Below the pieces are notes generated by a model that was not told the DNA's origin, ran no database searches, and saw nothing but the letters and a program-made list of their open reading frames with translations. Positions 18,957 through 29,765 of a stretch of 64,000 nucleotides of DNA are shown piece by piece (within the stretch, counting starts at the first letter, position 1; each line of letters starts with the position of its first letter). Source of the DNA: Loigolactobacillus binensis (lineage in GTDB: Bacteria > Bacillota > Bacilli > Lactobacillales > Lactobacillaceae); NCBI RefSeq assembly GCF_005405165.1, contig NZ_BJDN01000010.1, positions 23,547-87,546 of the forward strand, in the 5' to 3' direction. The translations under genes were made by a program, and so were the position numbers.

Positions 18957-19655
18957 GTGAATAAAAATCATTTAACTAAGCGTTTAACGGCAGTGGCTAG
19001 CTATGTTCCCCAAGGTGCGCGTTTGGCCGATATTGGTTCGGATCACGCTATGATACCAATCAATTTAGTGGCCAACGGAAAAGTGGCCAGTGCAGTTGCC
19101 GGCGAAGTGATCATTGGCCCGTTTTCAAGAGCACAAACTGCGGTGGCTGCAGCAGGATTAACCACACAAATTCAAGTACGGTTAGCCGATGGTTTAACCG
19201 CAATTCAGGCCGGTGATCAAATTGACACAATCGTGATCGCCGGAATGGGTGGCAATTTGATTCGGGATATTTTGGCGCGGGGCAGCCAAAAGCTTAAAAA
19301 CATTCAACGGTTAATTCTAGAGCCCAATGTCCAAGCAGATGTTGTTCGTACTTGGTTGGCCCAGCAACAATTTATGATTGTGGCCGAAACTATTTTACGG
19401 GAAGATCAGCATACTTATGAAATCATCGTGGCTGAACCAAGCTCACAGCCTGTGGTGTACACCGCTCAACAAATCAAGTTTGGTCCTTGTTTAGTACGAG
19501 CCAAAACCCCTATTTTTCATGCAAAATGGCAGCACCAATTATTGACTAATCAGCGGATATTGGCGAATCTAACGCAAGCTCAGCAGCCACAACCGGCTAA
19601 AATTAGTGCCTTAAAAACGGAAAATCAGCAGATCATGGAGGTATTGAATGGTTAA
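18957..19655 (+). CDS. trmK: tRNA (adenine-22-N1)-methyltransferase TrmK
   Basis: SAM-dependent enzyme that methylates A22 in the D-loop of tRNA. The Rossmann fold is visible: LADIGSDHAMIP (motif I, about residues 22-33), AVAGEVIIGPF, DTIVIAGMGGNLI, and RLILEPNVQADVVRTWL. Length 232 aa is typical. GTG start at 18957 after GGATGGAAG. Its last eight bases overlap the start of the Nif3-family gene, the same pairing as in Bacillus (trmK-yqfO). Confidence 0.93.
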   Translation: MNKNHLTKRLTAVASYVPQGARLADIGSDHAMIPINLVANGKVASAVAGEVIIGPFSRAQTAVAAAGLTTQIQVRLADGLTAIQAGDQIDTIVIAGMGGNLIRDILARGSQKLKNIQRLILEPNVQADVVRTWLAQQQFMIVAETILREDQHTYEIIVAEPSSQPVVYTAQQIKFGPCLVRAKTPIFHAKWQHQLLTNQRILANLTQAQQPQPAKISALKTENQQIMEVLNG

Positions 19656-20772
19656 AGTTAAGGATTTCATTCAGAAATTTGAACAATTTGCACCGCGGTA
19701 TTTAGCCGAACCAGGTGATCCAACTGGGATGCAGCTAGGGTCGATCGAACAGCCAGTGCACCGGGTATTGGTTACTTTGGACGTGCGTCCGGAGGTGGTC
19801 GAAGAAGCAATTGCCCAAAAAGTCGATTTTATTTTTGCACACCACCCAGTGGTTTTCCACCCCGCTAAAAATTTGGTTACTGATGATCCGCAAAATGCGA
19901 TGTACGCCAAATTATTAAGCCATCAGATCGCTGTTTATGCCGCGCATACAAATTTGGATAATGCTAATGGTGGCATGAATGACTGGCTGGCCCAACAACT
20001 ACGTTTGCAGCATGTACAAATTTTGCGGCCTAGTTATCAACGTAAGATCAAAAAATTGGCAACCTATGTTCCCGAAGCTAATGCAGCGGCGTTGCGACAA
20101 GCATTGGCTGCAGCCGGTGCTGGACAACTAGGCGATTATTCGGCGGCAAGTTTCAGCCATCCCGGTACTGGTCGTTTTACTCCAGCCGCAGGGGCACATC
20201 CATTTATTGGGCAGGTTGGACAAGCTGAAGCAGTGGCTGAAGTTAAAGTGGAAGTCGTTTTTTCAGAGGAATTGACGGATAAGGTTCTGGCAGCCTTATT
20301 GGCGGCTCATCCTTACGAAGAGCCGGCCTATGATCTGTTAACTTTGGATAATACTGGTGGTGAACAATTTGGCCTAGGTCGCATCGGTGAGCCGGAGCGA
20401 ACCATGACAATTCGACAATTTGCAGAATTCACGAATCAGGCTTTTGGATTGCAGGGTTTACGTTTGATAACACACCATCCGGATGAATTGGTGAAGCGGG
20501 TGGCAGTGATCGGTGGTGACGGCGGTAAGTTCTATCCTTATGTTTTACAGCAACAGGCGAATGTTTTTGTGACTGGTGATGTTTACTATCACACGGCTCA
20601 CGATATGTTGGCCGCTAATTTATCGGCAATCGATCCTGGCCATCACGTTGAAAGCATTGTTAAAGCTAAGGCAGTACCGTTGTTTCAACAATGGGCGCAG
20701 GCCGCCGGTTGGAACGATGTGACTTTTCATGCGTCAAAAATAAATACCGATCCGTTTACTTTTATTCATTAA
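19648..20772 (+). CDS. Nif3-like dinuclear metal centre protein (YqfO type)
   Basis: Hexameric metal-binding protein of the Nif3/DUF34 family, often labelled GTP cyclohydrolase 1 type 2 homologue; the true activity is uncertain. Metal-site motifs are AHHPVVFHPAKNL (about 64-76), AAHTNLDNANGG (99-110), GGDGGKFY and TGDVYYHTAHDM near the C-terminus. At 374 aa it contains the central PII-like insertion (about residues 125-240) found in Firmicute members. Translationally coupled to trmK. Confidence 0.92.
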   Translation: MVKVKDFIQKFEQFAPRYLAEPGDPTGMQLGSIEQPVHRVLVTLDVRPEVVEEAIAQKVDFIFAHHPVVFHPAKNLVTDDPQNAMYAKLLSHQIAVYAAHTNLDNANGGMNDWLAQQLRLQHVQILRPSYQRKIKKLATYVPEANAAALRQALAAAGAGQLGDYSAASFSHPGTGRFTPAAGAHPFIGQVGQAEAVAEVKVEVVFSEELTDKVLAALLAAHPYEEPAYDLLTLDNTGGEQFGLGRIGEPERTMTIRQFAEFTNQAFGLQGLRLITHHPDELVKRVAVIGGDGGKFYPYVLQQQANVFVTGDVYYHTAHDMLAANLSAIDPGHHVESIVKAKAVPLFQQWAQAAGWNDVTFHASKINTDPFTFIH

Positions 20773-20801
20773 AACTAAATTTTGAGTTGGAGGAAAAATA
20801 A

Positions 20802-22040
20802 ATGGCAACTTATACAACCCTAATTCCCCGTTTCTTACGTTACGTCAAGGTAAATACACGTTCAGACCCAGCGGCAACAACGATCCCTTCGACGCCGAGT
20901 TTGACGGCTTTTGCTCATGAGCTAGCTGCAGAAATGCGCACGATTGGCTTACAAAATGTTCATTACCTTAAGCAAAGTGGTTATGTGATCGGTACTTTAC
21001 CTAGTAACCTAGATCATACGGTACCGGTGATCGGGTTTTTAGCCCATTTTGATACAGCTGATTTCAACGCTGAAGGTGTGAACCCGCAAATTGTTAAGAA
21101 TTATGATGGTCATTCACCGATTCAATTGGATACTGCTGGTAAGTATACCTTGAATACTGACGACTTTCCTTTCTTGGCCAATTACACTGGGCATACTTTG
21201 ATCACCACGGATGGTAGTACTTTATTAGGTGGTGATGATAAGGCTGGTGTCAGCGAGATTATGACGGCTATGGAATATTTAGGCCAACATCCGGAAATCA
21301 AACACGGTGAATTACGAGTTGGTTTTGGCCCTGATGAAGAAATTGGTACCGGTGCGGATCATTTTGATGTAGCGGATTTTAATGCTGCGTTTGCGTATAC
21401 AGTTGATGGCGGTTCCGCTGGACAATTAGAATACGAAACTTTTAATGCCGCTGAAATGAAGGTCCATATTCAAGGCAAAAATGTGCATACTGCAACGGCC
21501 AAAGGGGTAATGATCAACGCCTTACAGTTGGCTGTCGATTTTCAAAACGGCTTACCGCAAGCTGAAGTTCCCGAGAAAACGGCTGGCCTACAAGGCTTTT
21601 TTCACCTTTATCAATTAACTGGAACGGTAGAAGAAGCGGATATGACTTATATTATTCGTGATTTTGAGCGCGCTGGCCTCGCAGCACGTAAGGCGCAGGC
21701 GCAGGCAGTTGCTGATCAGTTGAATCAACAATTTGCTGCAGAACGGGTCAGCTTAGATATTTTTGATCAGTATTACAACATGATTGAAATTTTGAGAAAA
21801 GATATGACCAGTGTTGAGTTAGCAAAAACGGCGCTGGAGAATTTAGCGATCAAGCCGATCATCGCGCCTGTTCGGGGTGGAACGGATGGATCAAAAATCT
21901 CGTTTATGGGGTTACCAACGCCTAATTTATTTGCTGGTCCGGAAAATATGCACGGCCGTTACGAATTTATTTCGGAACAAGTGATGACCCAAGCAGTTAA
22001 TGTTATTCTGGAAATCTCCCGCCTAAATAGTCAAAAATAA
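20802..22040 (+). CDS. pepT: Peptidase T (tripeptidase)
   Basis: Cytoplasmic M20 metallopeptidase that removes the N-terminal residue of tripeptides, part of the proteolytic system of lactic acid bacteria. Zinc ligands and catalytic residues are in [32 protein letters not shown] and the C-terminal MHGRYEF; the lid domain has HTATAKG. Length 412 aa is as expected. ATG after TTGGAGG. It begins 29 bases after the Nif3-family gene and may be cotranscribed. No terminator was seen before the clpB promoter. Confidence 0.97.
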   Translation: MATYTTLIPRFLRYVKVNTRSDPAATTIPSTPSLTAFAHELAAEMRTIGLQNVHYLKQSGYVIGTLPSNLDHTVPVIGFLAHFDTADFNAEGVNPQIVKNYDGHSPIQLDTAGKYTLNTDDFPFLANYTGHTLITTDGSTLLGGDDKAGVSEIMTAMEYLGQHPEIKHGELRVGFGPDEEIGTGADHFDVADFNAAFAYTVDGGSAGQLEYETFNAAEMKVHIQGKNVHTATAKGVMINALQLAVDFQNGLPQAEVPEKTAGLQGFFHLYQLTGTVEEADMTYIIRDFERAGLAARKAQAQAVADQLNQQFAAERVSLDIFDQYYNMIEILRKDMTSVELAKTALENLAIKPIIAPVRGGTDGSKISFMGLPTPNLFAGPENMHGRYEFISEQVMTQAVNVILEISRLNSQK

Positions 22041-22102
22041 TTCGGTCTGCAGTCGGAGTTAGTAGCATGTAAAAGTGTGGTAGGGTAAGGTATCAAGCAT
22101 TT

Positions 22103-22119
22103 AGTCAAAGATAGTCAAA
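22103..22119 (+). promoter_or_regulatory. CtsR operator upstream of clpB
   Basis: AGTCAAAGATAGTCAAA is an exact match to the CtsR heptad repeat (RGTCAAANANRGTCAAA). It lies just upstream of the -35 of the clpB promoter (TTGTTT 22124-22129, 17-base spacer, TGCTATCAT to 22152). CtsR represses Clp genes until heat stress inactivates it. Confidence 0.9.
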
Positions 22120-22123
22120 TTAG

Positions 22124-22152
22124 TTGTTTTGAACACCTGTTCGTGCTATCAT
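22124..22152 (+). promoter_or_regulatory. clpB promoter
   Basis: TTGTTT (22124-22129), 17 bases, TATCAT (22147-22152) with TG in the extended -10 position. Predicted transcript start about 22158. Confidence 0.8.
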
Positions 22153-22178
22153 TTAACTATTGATAATTAAAGGATAGG

Positions 22179-22205
22179 TCGGCGGTGTAGTGCTGCCGAT
22201 TTTTT
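22179..22205 (+). terminator. Terminator-like hairpin in the clpB leader (possible attenuator)
   Basis: 7-bp GC-rich stem (TCGGCGG 22179-22185 with CTGCCGA 22193-22199, one G-U), 7-base loop, then six T residues. It lies between the predicted start site and the clpB ribosome binding site, so the transcript must pass it. Confidence 0.6.
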
Positions 22206-22233
22206 CATTGTTACTTTACAGGGAGGTTATACT

Positions 22234-24834
22234 TTGAATCCAGAAAAATTAACCCAAGCAGTTCAGGATGCTTTAGCAGAGGCACAACAAATTGCGGTGA
22301 CCCGAAAACATCAAGAAATTGATGTTGTGCATTTGTTTAAATTTTTAATCCAGCCGGGTCAATTAGGTCGTAAGATTTATGAAAAGACTGGTGTTGATCT
22401 TGCCCAATTTGAAACGCGGATCGACCAGTTATTAGACGAGATCCCTGCAGTTGAAGGCAACGTGCAATACGGGCAAAATATGAGCCAGAATTTATATAAG
22501 GTTTTACAGGCCGCGGATCAAGTACGGGCCAGTTTTGAGGATGATTTCATTGCTACAGAAAGTGTTATCTTGGCGTTAATGACGCTAAAGTATCACCCGT
22601 TGACCCAGTTTTTAACGCAGGCTGGGATCACAGCGGCAAAACTACAAGCAACGATCACGGAAATGCGTGCCGGTGAACGCGTCACTTCAAAAAATCAAGA
22701 AGAACAATATCAGGCTTTAGAAAAATATGGGAGCGATTTAGTTAAGGCCGTCCGGACCGGCGATCAAGATCCAATCATTGGCCGGGATGAAGAAATTCGC
22801 AATGTGATCCGCGTTTTATCGCGTAAAACTAAGAACAATCCGGTTTTGATCGGTGAGCCTGGCGTGGGCAAAACGGCGATCGTTGAAGGTCTTGCACAAC
22901 GGATCGTCAATAAAGACGTACCTGATAATTTAAAAGATAAAACAATTTTTAGCTTAGATATGGGCGCTTTAATTGCGGGTGCAAAGTACCGTGGTGAATT
23001 TGAAGAGCGTTTGAAAGGTGTTTTGAAGGCGGTCAAAAAAAGTGATGGTCAGATCATTCTTTTTATTGATGAGATTCATAACATTGTTGGTGCAGGTAAA
23101 ACCGAAGGTAGTATGGATGCAGGTAATTTACTAAAACCGATGTTGGCGCGCGGTGAACTGCATTTGATTGGAGCTACAACATTAGACGAATACCGACAGT
23201 ATATGGAAAAAGACAAAGCCCTTGAACGGCGTTTTCAACGAATTTTGATTCAAGAGCCAACGGTGGCGGATACAATCAGCATTTTACGGGGACTTAAAGA
23301 ACGTTTTGAAATTTTTCATGGTGTGCGCATTCATGATAACGCCCTAGTTGCGGCGGCAACCTTATCAGACCGCTACATTACCGATCGTTTTTTACCGGAT
23401 AAAGCAATTGATCTTGTCGATGAGGCCAGTGCTAATATTAATGTGGAGATGAATTCACAACCCACTGAATTAGACCAGGTTACCCGGCGATTAATGCAAA
23501 TGGAAATCGAAGAGGCGGCCTTAAAGAAAGAAACTGATACGGCTTCAAAAAAACGTTTAGCGGACTTACAAGGTGAATTGAGTAATTTGCGTGAAGAGGC
23601 CAATAATTTAAAGATGCAGTGGGAAGCAGAAAAAGAAGATATCACGGCGGTCAATACTAAAAAGTCGGAACTTGATAAAGCCAAGCGCGCCTTACAAGAT
23701 GCTCAAGGCCAATATGACTTGGAAACTGCGGCCCGCTTACAACACGGTACGATTCCGGAATTGGAAAAACAATTGGCTGATTTAGAACAACAAGATCGAC
23801 CGGAAGATTGGCTTGTCCAAGAGTCAGTTACTGATGAAGAGATTGCGGCGGTGGTCAGCCGTGAGACTGGCATTCCCGTGGCAAAACTAGTACAAGGAGA
23901 ACGCCAAAAATTACTGCATTTAGGGGATAGCCTACATCAACGGGTAGTCGGTCAAAATCAGGCGGTCACTGCCGTCACCGATGCGGTGCTCCGCTCGCGC
24001 GCCGGCCTGCAAGATCCCAATCGGCCGTTAGGATCATTTTTATTTTTAGGACCTACCGGAGTTGGTAAAACAGAATTGGCTAAAGCTTTGGCGGAAAATT
24101 TATTTGATTCTGAGTCCCACATGGTGCGAATTGATATGAGTGAATACATGGAAAAGGCTTCGGTTTCACGTTTAGTTGGTGCTGCTCCTGGCTATGTTGG
24201 GTACGAAGAGGGCGGCCAGTTGACGGAAGCCGTGCGGCGGAATCCTTATTCAATCGTCTTACTCGATGAAGTGGAAAAAGCACATTCGGATGTGTTCAAT
24301 ATTTTACTACAAGTATTAGATGATGGTCGGCTAACTGATGGTCAAGGGCGAACCGTTGATTTTAAAAATACGATCATTATTATGACTTCTAATCTAGGCT
24401 CAGAGATCTTGCTGAATGGAGTGGATTCACAAGGCCAATTGACTGCTGCCAGTCAAACGCAGGTACAACAGTTGATTCAAACTAAGTTTAAACCAGAATT
24501 TCTTAACCGGATCGATGATATTATTATGTTTACGCCGTTGAGCCTAAGTGATGTGCAAACCATCGTCGTTAAGTTATTACAACAGCTTAGTCAGCGGTTA
24601 AACGCACAAGAATTAACTTTGACTATTTCTGATAGTGCCAAGAAATGGATCGCTGATCAAGGCTACGATCCGGCCTTCGGGGCACGGCCGCTGCGGCGTT
24701 TTATTACCCGTGAGGTGGAAACTCCGCTGGCCAAGGAAATTATTGCTGGCCGGGTTGCGCCTCACACAACCATTAATATCAATTTAATCAATGGGCAATT
24801 AGTTTTTGAAAATAAAGTTATTGCAGAAAAATAA
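22234..24834 (+). CDS. clpB: Disaggregase ClpB
   Basis: Hexameric AAA+ chaperone that pulls proteins out of aggregates with the DnaK system. Domains in order: N-terminal Clp repeats (1-145), AAA-1 with Walker A GEPGVGKT at 207-214, the long coiled-coil middle domain (about 400-520), which distinguishes ClpB from ClpC or ClpE, AAA-2 with GPTGVGKT, and the C-terminal small domain with [10 protein letters not shown]. 866 aa is full length. TTG start at 22234, eight bases after GGGAGG. Regulated by the CtsR box upstream; no CIRCE element is visible. Confidence 0.98.
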   Translation: MNPEKLTQAVQDALAEAQQIAVTRKHQEIDVVHLFKFLIQPGQLGRKIYEKTGVDLAQFETRIDQLLDEIPAVEGNVQYGQNMSQNLYKVLQAADQVRASFEDDFIATESVILALMTLKYHPLTQFLTQAGITAAKLQATITEMRAGERVTSKNQEEQYQALEKYGSDLVKAVRTGDQDPIIGRDEEIRNVIRVLSRKTKNNPVLIGEPGVGKTAIVEGLAQRIVNKDVPDNLKDKTIFSLDMGALIAGAKYRGEFEERLKGVLKAVKKSDGQIILFIDEIHNIVGAGKTEGSMDAGNLLKPMLARGELHLIGATTLDEYRQYMEKDKALERRFQRILIQEPTVADTISILRGLKERFEIFHGVRIHDNALVAAATLSDRYITDRFLPDKAIDLVDEASANINVEMNSQPTELDQVTRRLMQMEIEEAALKKETDTASKKRLADLQGELSNLREEANNLKMQWEAEKEDITAVNTKKSELDKAKRALQDAQGQYDLETAARLQHGTIPELEKQLADLEQQDRPEDWLVQESVTDEEIAAVVSRETGIPVAKLVQGERQKLLHLGDSLHQRVVGQNQAVTAVTDAVLRSRAGLQDPNRPLGSFLFLGPTGVGKTELAKALAENLFDSESHMVRIDMSEYMEKASVSRLVGAAPGYVGYEEGGQLTEAVRRNPYSIVLLDEVEKAHSDVFNILLQVLDDGRLTDGQGRTVDFKNTIIIMTSNLGSEILLNGVDSQGQLTAASQTQVQQLIQTKFKPEFLNRIDDIIMFTPLSLSDVQTIVVKLLQQLSQRLNAQELTLTISDSAKKWIADQGYDPAFGARPLRRFITREVETPLAKEIIAGRVAPHTTININLINGQLVFENKVIAEK

Positions 24835-24840
24835 ACAGCA

Positions 24841-24870
24841 AAAAAGACCGGCAATGAGCCGGCCTTTTTT
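24841..24870. terminator. Bidirectional terminator between clpB and the DUF2929 gene
   Basis: AAAAAGACCGGC (24841-24852) with GCCGGCCTTTTTT (24858-24870), one internal mismatch, five-base loop. Confidence 0.88.
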
Positions 24871-25051
24871 ATTTACTTGTTGCTGATTTCGTATCCATAA
24901 TATGTGGTAAAATACAAACGATCAATCCGAAAATTGCCGAGATGATTGCCACAGTTACTGGACTATAGGTCAATGAAGTCACGGCAGCACCAATATAACC
25001 AACTAATTGACCAAGGATCACAGCCCAAAGCACGACGATAATTTCTTTCAT
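24869..25051 (-). CDS. DUF2929 small membrane protein
   Basis: 60-residue protein of two transmembrane segments (about residues 3-25 and 32-52) with a short polar tail. The start MKEIIVVLWAVILGQLVGYIG matches the DUF2929 (YjzD-like) family of Firmicutes, whose function is unknown. The ATG at 25051 follows AAAGAGG; the longer frame from 25120 has no ribosome binding site. It is convergent with clpB, with which it shares a terminator. Confidence 0.85.
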   Translation of the reverse strand: MKEIIVVLWAVILGQLVGYIGAAVTSLTYSPVTVAIISAIFGLIVCILPHIMDTKSATSK

Positions 25052-25256
25052 GTCGCCACCTCTTTCTACCTTGATGATTTTAGCATAATTTACGGCTAAG
25101 TTAAAGGATTGAATCAACAATGACTTAGCCGCCGTGCCAATGCTGAAATTAATAAAAATGATATTCGCTGAGACGCTAATAAAACTTGGGCAAGCAATTA
25201 GGGGAACCTGTTGGCGTTTGTTATAATTAAAGGGAAGACAGAAAGGACGTGGCGAG

Positions 25257-28200
25257 TTGACCTTTGTTCAATTACAAGTAAAAAGTGCCTATAGTTTACT
25301 TGAAAGTTCGTTGACGATCGCCGAGTTAGTCAAAGGTGCGCAGGAGCGGGGTTATACCGCGTTGGCCTTAACTGATTTTCAATCATTATCAGCCAGTATC
25401 GACTTCTATAATGCTTGTCAAGCGGCGACAATTAAGCCAATTTTAGGATTGACGATTGCCCCCCAAGGATTATTGGCGACTGAGCAAGTGGCTCCGCTAT
25501 TAGTGTATGCCCTTGATCAGGCCGGTTATCAGGCTTTATTAAAATTATCAACGCATTTAATGACAAGTACAACACCAGTGTCGTTAAATGAATTACGGCC
25601 ATATTTACAGGCTTTGGCGGTGATCACACCGGCGTATGCGGCCGAACTTCCTGAATTGTTGGCTGCCAGTGACTTGACCCAAGCACAACAGTACATTCAA
25701 CAATTGCAAGCTTTACAACCGGCACAACTTTATTTAGGCGTTAGCTTACAGCCAGAAGGACAACCTTATATTCCGGCGTTAAAGACGGTCAGTCAGCAAA
25801 GTAATGTACCGCTGATTGCCTTAGAGGATGTACGTTACCTAGATGCACAGGATGCTTTTAGCGTTACCGTGTTACAGCACATTAAGGCGGGCACAACACT
25901 TGCAGCGGATACGCCTCAAGCAGATGGGACCCATTATTTAATGCCTGCCAGCTCTGTGGCTGAGCGTTATCGTGCTAACGGCTTAACGGCAGCAGTAACG
26001 GCAACAACAACGTTGGCAGCAGGCAGCCAGTTGACCATTAAGTTGCACAATAATTTACTACCTAAATTTCCCGTACCAACTGAGCAATCAAGTCACGCTT
26101 TTTTGCGGCAGGTGGCCCAGCAAGGATTGCAGCAGCGTTTTACAGCGGGGACGATCCCGCCTGCTTATCAACAGCGGTTAGATTATGAATTAGGCGTGAT
26201 CCAAAAAATGGGCTTTGATGATTACTTTCTAATTATTTGGGATGTGATGCAGTACGCCCACCGAGTCAATATTTTAACCGGGCCGGGGCGTGGTTCGGCC
26301 GCTGGGGCCTTAGTTGCTTATGCTTTAGCAATCACTGAAGTTGACCCCCTGCAGTACAATTTGTTATTTGAACGTTTTTTAAATCCAGAACGGCACAATA
26401 TGCCGGATATTGATCTGGATATTCCGGATAATAAACGGGAACAGTTGTTACAGTATGTCCATCAAAAATACGGGCAGCAACATATGGCGCAAATCATCAC
26501 TTTTGGGACGTTAGCGGCTAAGCAGGCGTTACGGGATGTTGGTCGGGTGTTGGGTTTGACTCAATTTGAGCTGGCCGATTGGTCCAAAGCAATTCCCAAT
26601 GTGTTACACATTGATCTAAAAACTGCTTATCAGCAATCACTACGTTTACGTAATTTAGTCAGCGATAGCTCGCGGAATCAATTATTATATACAACCGCTT
26701 GTAAGTTAGAAGGCTTACCCCGGCATTATTCGACACATGCGGCGGGGATCGTACTTAGTGATCAGGATCTAACTGATTATGTACCGTTACAAACTGGCAG
26801 CGAAGGGATCCTGCTGACCCAATTTCCGATGGGTAACGTTGAAGCTTTAGGTTTGTTGAAAATGGACTTTTTAGGTTTGCGTAACTTAAGCATTTTGGCT
26901 AACGCGTTGAATTTAATTAAGCAACAAACTGGTAAAGTGTTACCCATCGCGCAAGTTCCGTTAAACGACACGGCAACGATTGCGTTGTTTCAACAGGGAG
27001 ATACCGATGGCGTTTTTCAGTTTGAATCAGCGGGAATCAAAAACGTGCTAAGAGAATTACACCCGACTGGTTTTGAGGATATTGTGGCGGTCAATGCGTT
27101 ATACCGACCAGGACCAATGGCGAATATTCCCACTTTTATTAAGCGCAAGCATGAGCAAAAAGAACCTGACTATCCGGATTCACGAGTTGCTGCTATTTTG
27201 GCGCCGACTTATGGAGTATTAGTTTATCAGGAACAAGTTATGCAAGTTGCGGCCGTCATGGGTGGCTTTAGCTTAGGTGAAGCCGATAGTTTACGCCGAG
27301 CTATGAGTAAAAAGAAAAAAGCGGTGATCGACGCGAAGCGCAGCGAGTTTGTTACCGGGGCACAAAACCGCGGGTACGCGCAAGATGTTGCGACGCAAAT
27401 GTATGATTACATTGAGCGCTTTGCAGATTATGGCTTTAATCGTTCCCATGCAGTGGCTTATAGTATGGTGGCTTTTCAATTAGCTTATTTAAAGGCCCAT
27501 TATCCGGCTGCTTTTTTTGCGGCATTACTAAATTCAGTGATCGGTAATCCCACTAAAACCAAAAGTTATTTGGCGGAGGCCAAAAAACGGCATTTAACGA
27601 TTTTACCGCCGGCCATCAATCAAAGTCAGTTGACTTATACTGTCCAACGGACGAATAAAATTATTTTTGGGTTGTTATGTATCAAGGGTTTACGCCGCCA
27701 ATTTGTCGTTGATTTATTAACTGAGCGGCGAAATAATGGTCGCTTTACTTCATTGGAACAATTTCTACAGCGCCTGGCACAACTCAACGCTAAATGGCTT
27801 AGTATGAGTTATTTAGAACCATTGATCTATAGTGACGCTTTTCATGAGTTTAATCCCAATCGTGGTGCTTTACTAAAGCGTGTGCCGCAGTTGATCGCCA
27901 ATACGGCGTTTAGCGGGCAAAGTGAGTTGTTAGCCGAAGAGTTGGCTTTGAAGGAAGAGGCAGTTCCTGATTTAACCTTAGCAGAAAAGTTAGATCAAGA
28001 AGAAACTTATTTAGGCGCCTATCTTTCCGGCCATCCAGTGGAAAAATACGCTAATTTACAATGGTTGAAACCGACTGTGAATGTCAGTGAATTGGTGATC
28101 GGTAAGCGGCAGGCCGTTTTGCTATTCGTTAAGCGGATCAAGGTGATTCGGACTAAACGTGGTGAGCAAATGGCTTTTATCACGGCCAATGATCCTACGG

Positions 28201-28601
28201 CAGAGTTAGATGTGACGGTTTTTCCGCGATTATATCGGCAAATCAGTCAGTGGTTGGAAAAAGGTCAGGTTATTTATGTAGCCGGTAAGGCCGATGAGCA
28301 GCGGGGAGCACTGCAATTAGTCGCCGAACAAGTTCAGGCAGCCAGTGTGCTGGCTAAGCAATTGCCGCAAAAAATGCTTTTTCTACGGTTAACGGAAGAA
28401 TTAACGACTGCTGTTCAAAAATTGTTGCAACAAAATAAGGGGCAAACGCCGGTATTGTTATTTTACCCAGCAACTAAGCGTAAATTATTGTTGCATCAAG
28501 CTTATTGGATTGATCTGACGAGTGAGGTGGTTGACCGCTTAAAGACCGTTTTAGGAGCAGACAATGTGGTGGTGAAAGCGCAATCCTTGCCAGCACTGTG
28601 A
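25257..28601 (+). CDS. dnaE: DNA polymerase III alpha subunit DnaE
   Basis: Replicative-type DNA polymerase that in Firmicutes extends primers for the PolC holoenzyme. Order: PHP domain (1-200), palm/thumb with GPGRGSAAGALVAYAL and catalytic aspartates in PDIDLDIPD (about 380-388), fingers with the FNRSHAVAYSMVAFQLAYLK stretch, and a C-terminal OB fold (about 950-1030). Length 1114 aa excludes PolC (about 1440). The PHP domain reads LQVKSAYSLLES where active PHPs have HxH, so it lacks the metal site. TTG start at 25257; extended -10 TGTTATAAT at 25219-25227. Confidence 0.97.
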   Translation: MTFVQLQVKSAYSLLESSLTIAELVKGAQERGYTALALTDFQSLSASIDFYNACQAATIKPILGLTIAPQGLLATEQVAPLLVYALDQAGYQALLKLSTHLMTSTTPVSLNELRPYLQALAVITPAYAAELPELLAASDLTQAQQYIQQLQALQPAQLYLGVSLQPEGQPYIPALKTVSQQSNVPLIALEDVRYLDAQDAFSVTVLQHIKAGTTLAADTPQADGTHYLMPASSVAERYRANGLTAAVTATTTLAAGSQLTIKLHNNLLPKFPVPTEQSSHAFLRQVAQQGLQQRFTAGTIPPAYQQRLDYELGVIQKMGFDDYFLIIWDVMQYAHRVNILTGPGRGSAAGALVAYALAITEVDPLQYNLLFERFLNPERHNMPDIDLDIPDNKREQLLQYVHQKYGQQHMAQIITFGTLAAKQALRDVGRVLGLTQFELADWSKAIPNVLHIDLKTAYQQSLRLRNLVSDSSRNQLLYTTACKLEGLPRHYSTHAAGIVLSDQDLTDYVPLQTGSEGILLTQFPMGNVEALGLLKMDFLGLRNLSILANALNLIKQQTGKVLPIAQVPLNDTATIALFQQGDTDGVFQFESAGIKNVLRELHPTGFEDIVAVNALYRPGPMANIPTFIKRKHEQKEPDYPDSRVAAILAPTYGVLVYQEQVMQVAAVMGGFSLGEADSLRRAMSKKKKAVIDAKRSEFVTGAQNRGYAQDVATQMYDYIERFADYGFNRSHAVAYSMVAFQLAYLKAHYPAAFFAALLNSVIGNPTKTKSYLAEAKKRHLTILPPAINQSQLTYTVQRTNKIIFGLLCIKGLRRQFVVDLLTERRNNGRFTSLEQFLQRLAQLNAKWLSMSYLEPLIYSDAFHEFNPNRGALLKRVPQLIANTAFSGQSELLAEELALKEEAVPDLTLAEKLDQEETYLGAYLSGHPVEKYANLQWLKPTVNVSELVIGKRQAVLLFVKRIKVIRTKRGEQMAFITANDPTAELDVTVFPRLYRQISQWLEKGQVIYVAGKADEQRGALQLVAEQVQAASVLAKQLPQKMLFLRLTEELTTAVQKLLQQNKGQTPVLLFYPATKRKLLLHQAYWIDLTSEVVDRLKTVLGADNVVVKAQSLPAL

Positions 28602-28602
28602 T

Positions 28603-28616
28603 TGAAAACGATTTAA
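28603..28616 (+). promoter_or_regulatory. cre-like site upstream of pfkA-pyk
   Basis: TGAAAACGATTTAA matches TGNAANCGNTNNCW at all positions but one (A for C at position 13). Its centre is about 75 bases upstream of the start predicted from TGGTATGAT (28670-28678). CcpA sites upstream of glycolytic promoters activate in some lactic acid bacteria; whether this one works is inference. Confidence 0.4.
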
Positions 28617-28669
28617 AGTTAATTTGTGATGAAAATTTCAAAGATAAAGCAGACATATTTTCTGAAAAG

Positions 28670-28678
28670 TGGTATGAT
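28670..28678 (+). promoter_or_regulatory. Extended -10 promoter of pfkA-pyk
   Basis: TGGTATGAT with a weak CAGACA -35 at 28650-28655 (17-base spacer). Confidence 0.55.
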
Positions 28679-28735
28679 ATTGTCTGGGTTTGAGTACAAG
28701 TGTTTGTGCTTTAACAACTTAATCAAAATGCCTGA

Positions 28736-29704
<969 letters not shown>

Positions 29705-29765
29705 TTCAAGGTAAAAATGACGTTAATGTCTTTTTATAAAAAATTCCAAGGGAGAGATTCTACCT

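Noticed and set aside
25257..28601. PolC
   Set aside because: The size (1114 aa), PHP at the N-terminus and no embedded exonuclease identify DnaE.
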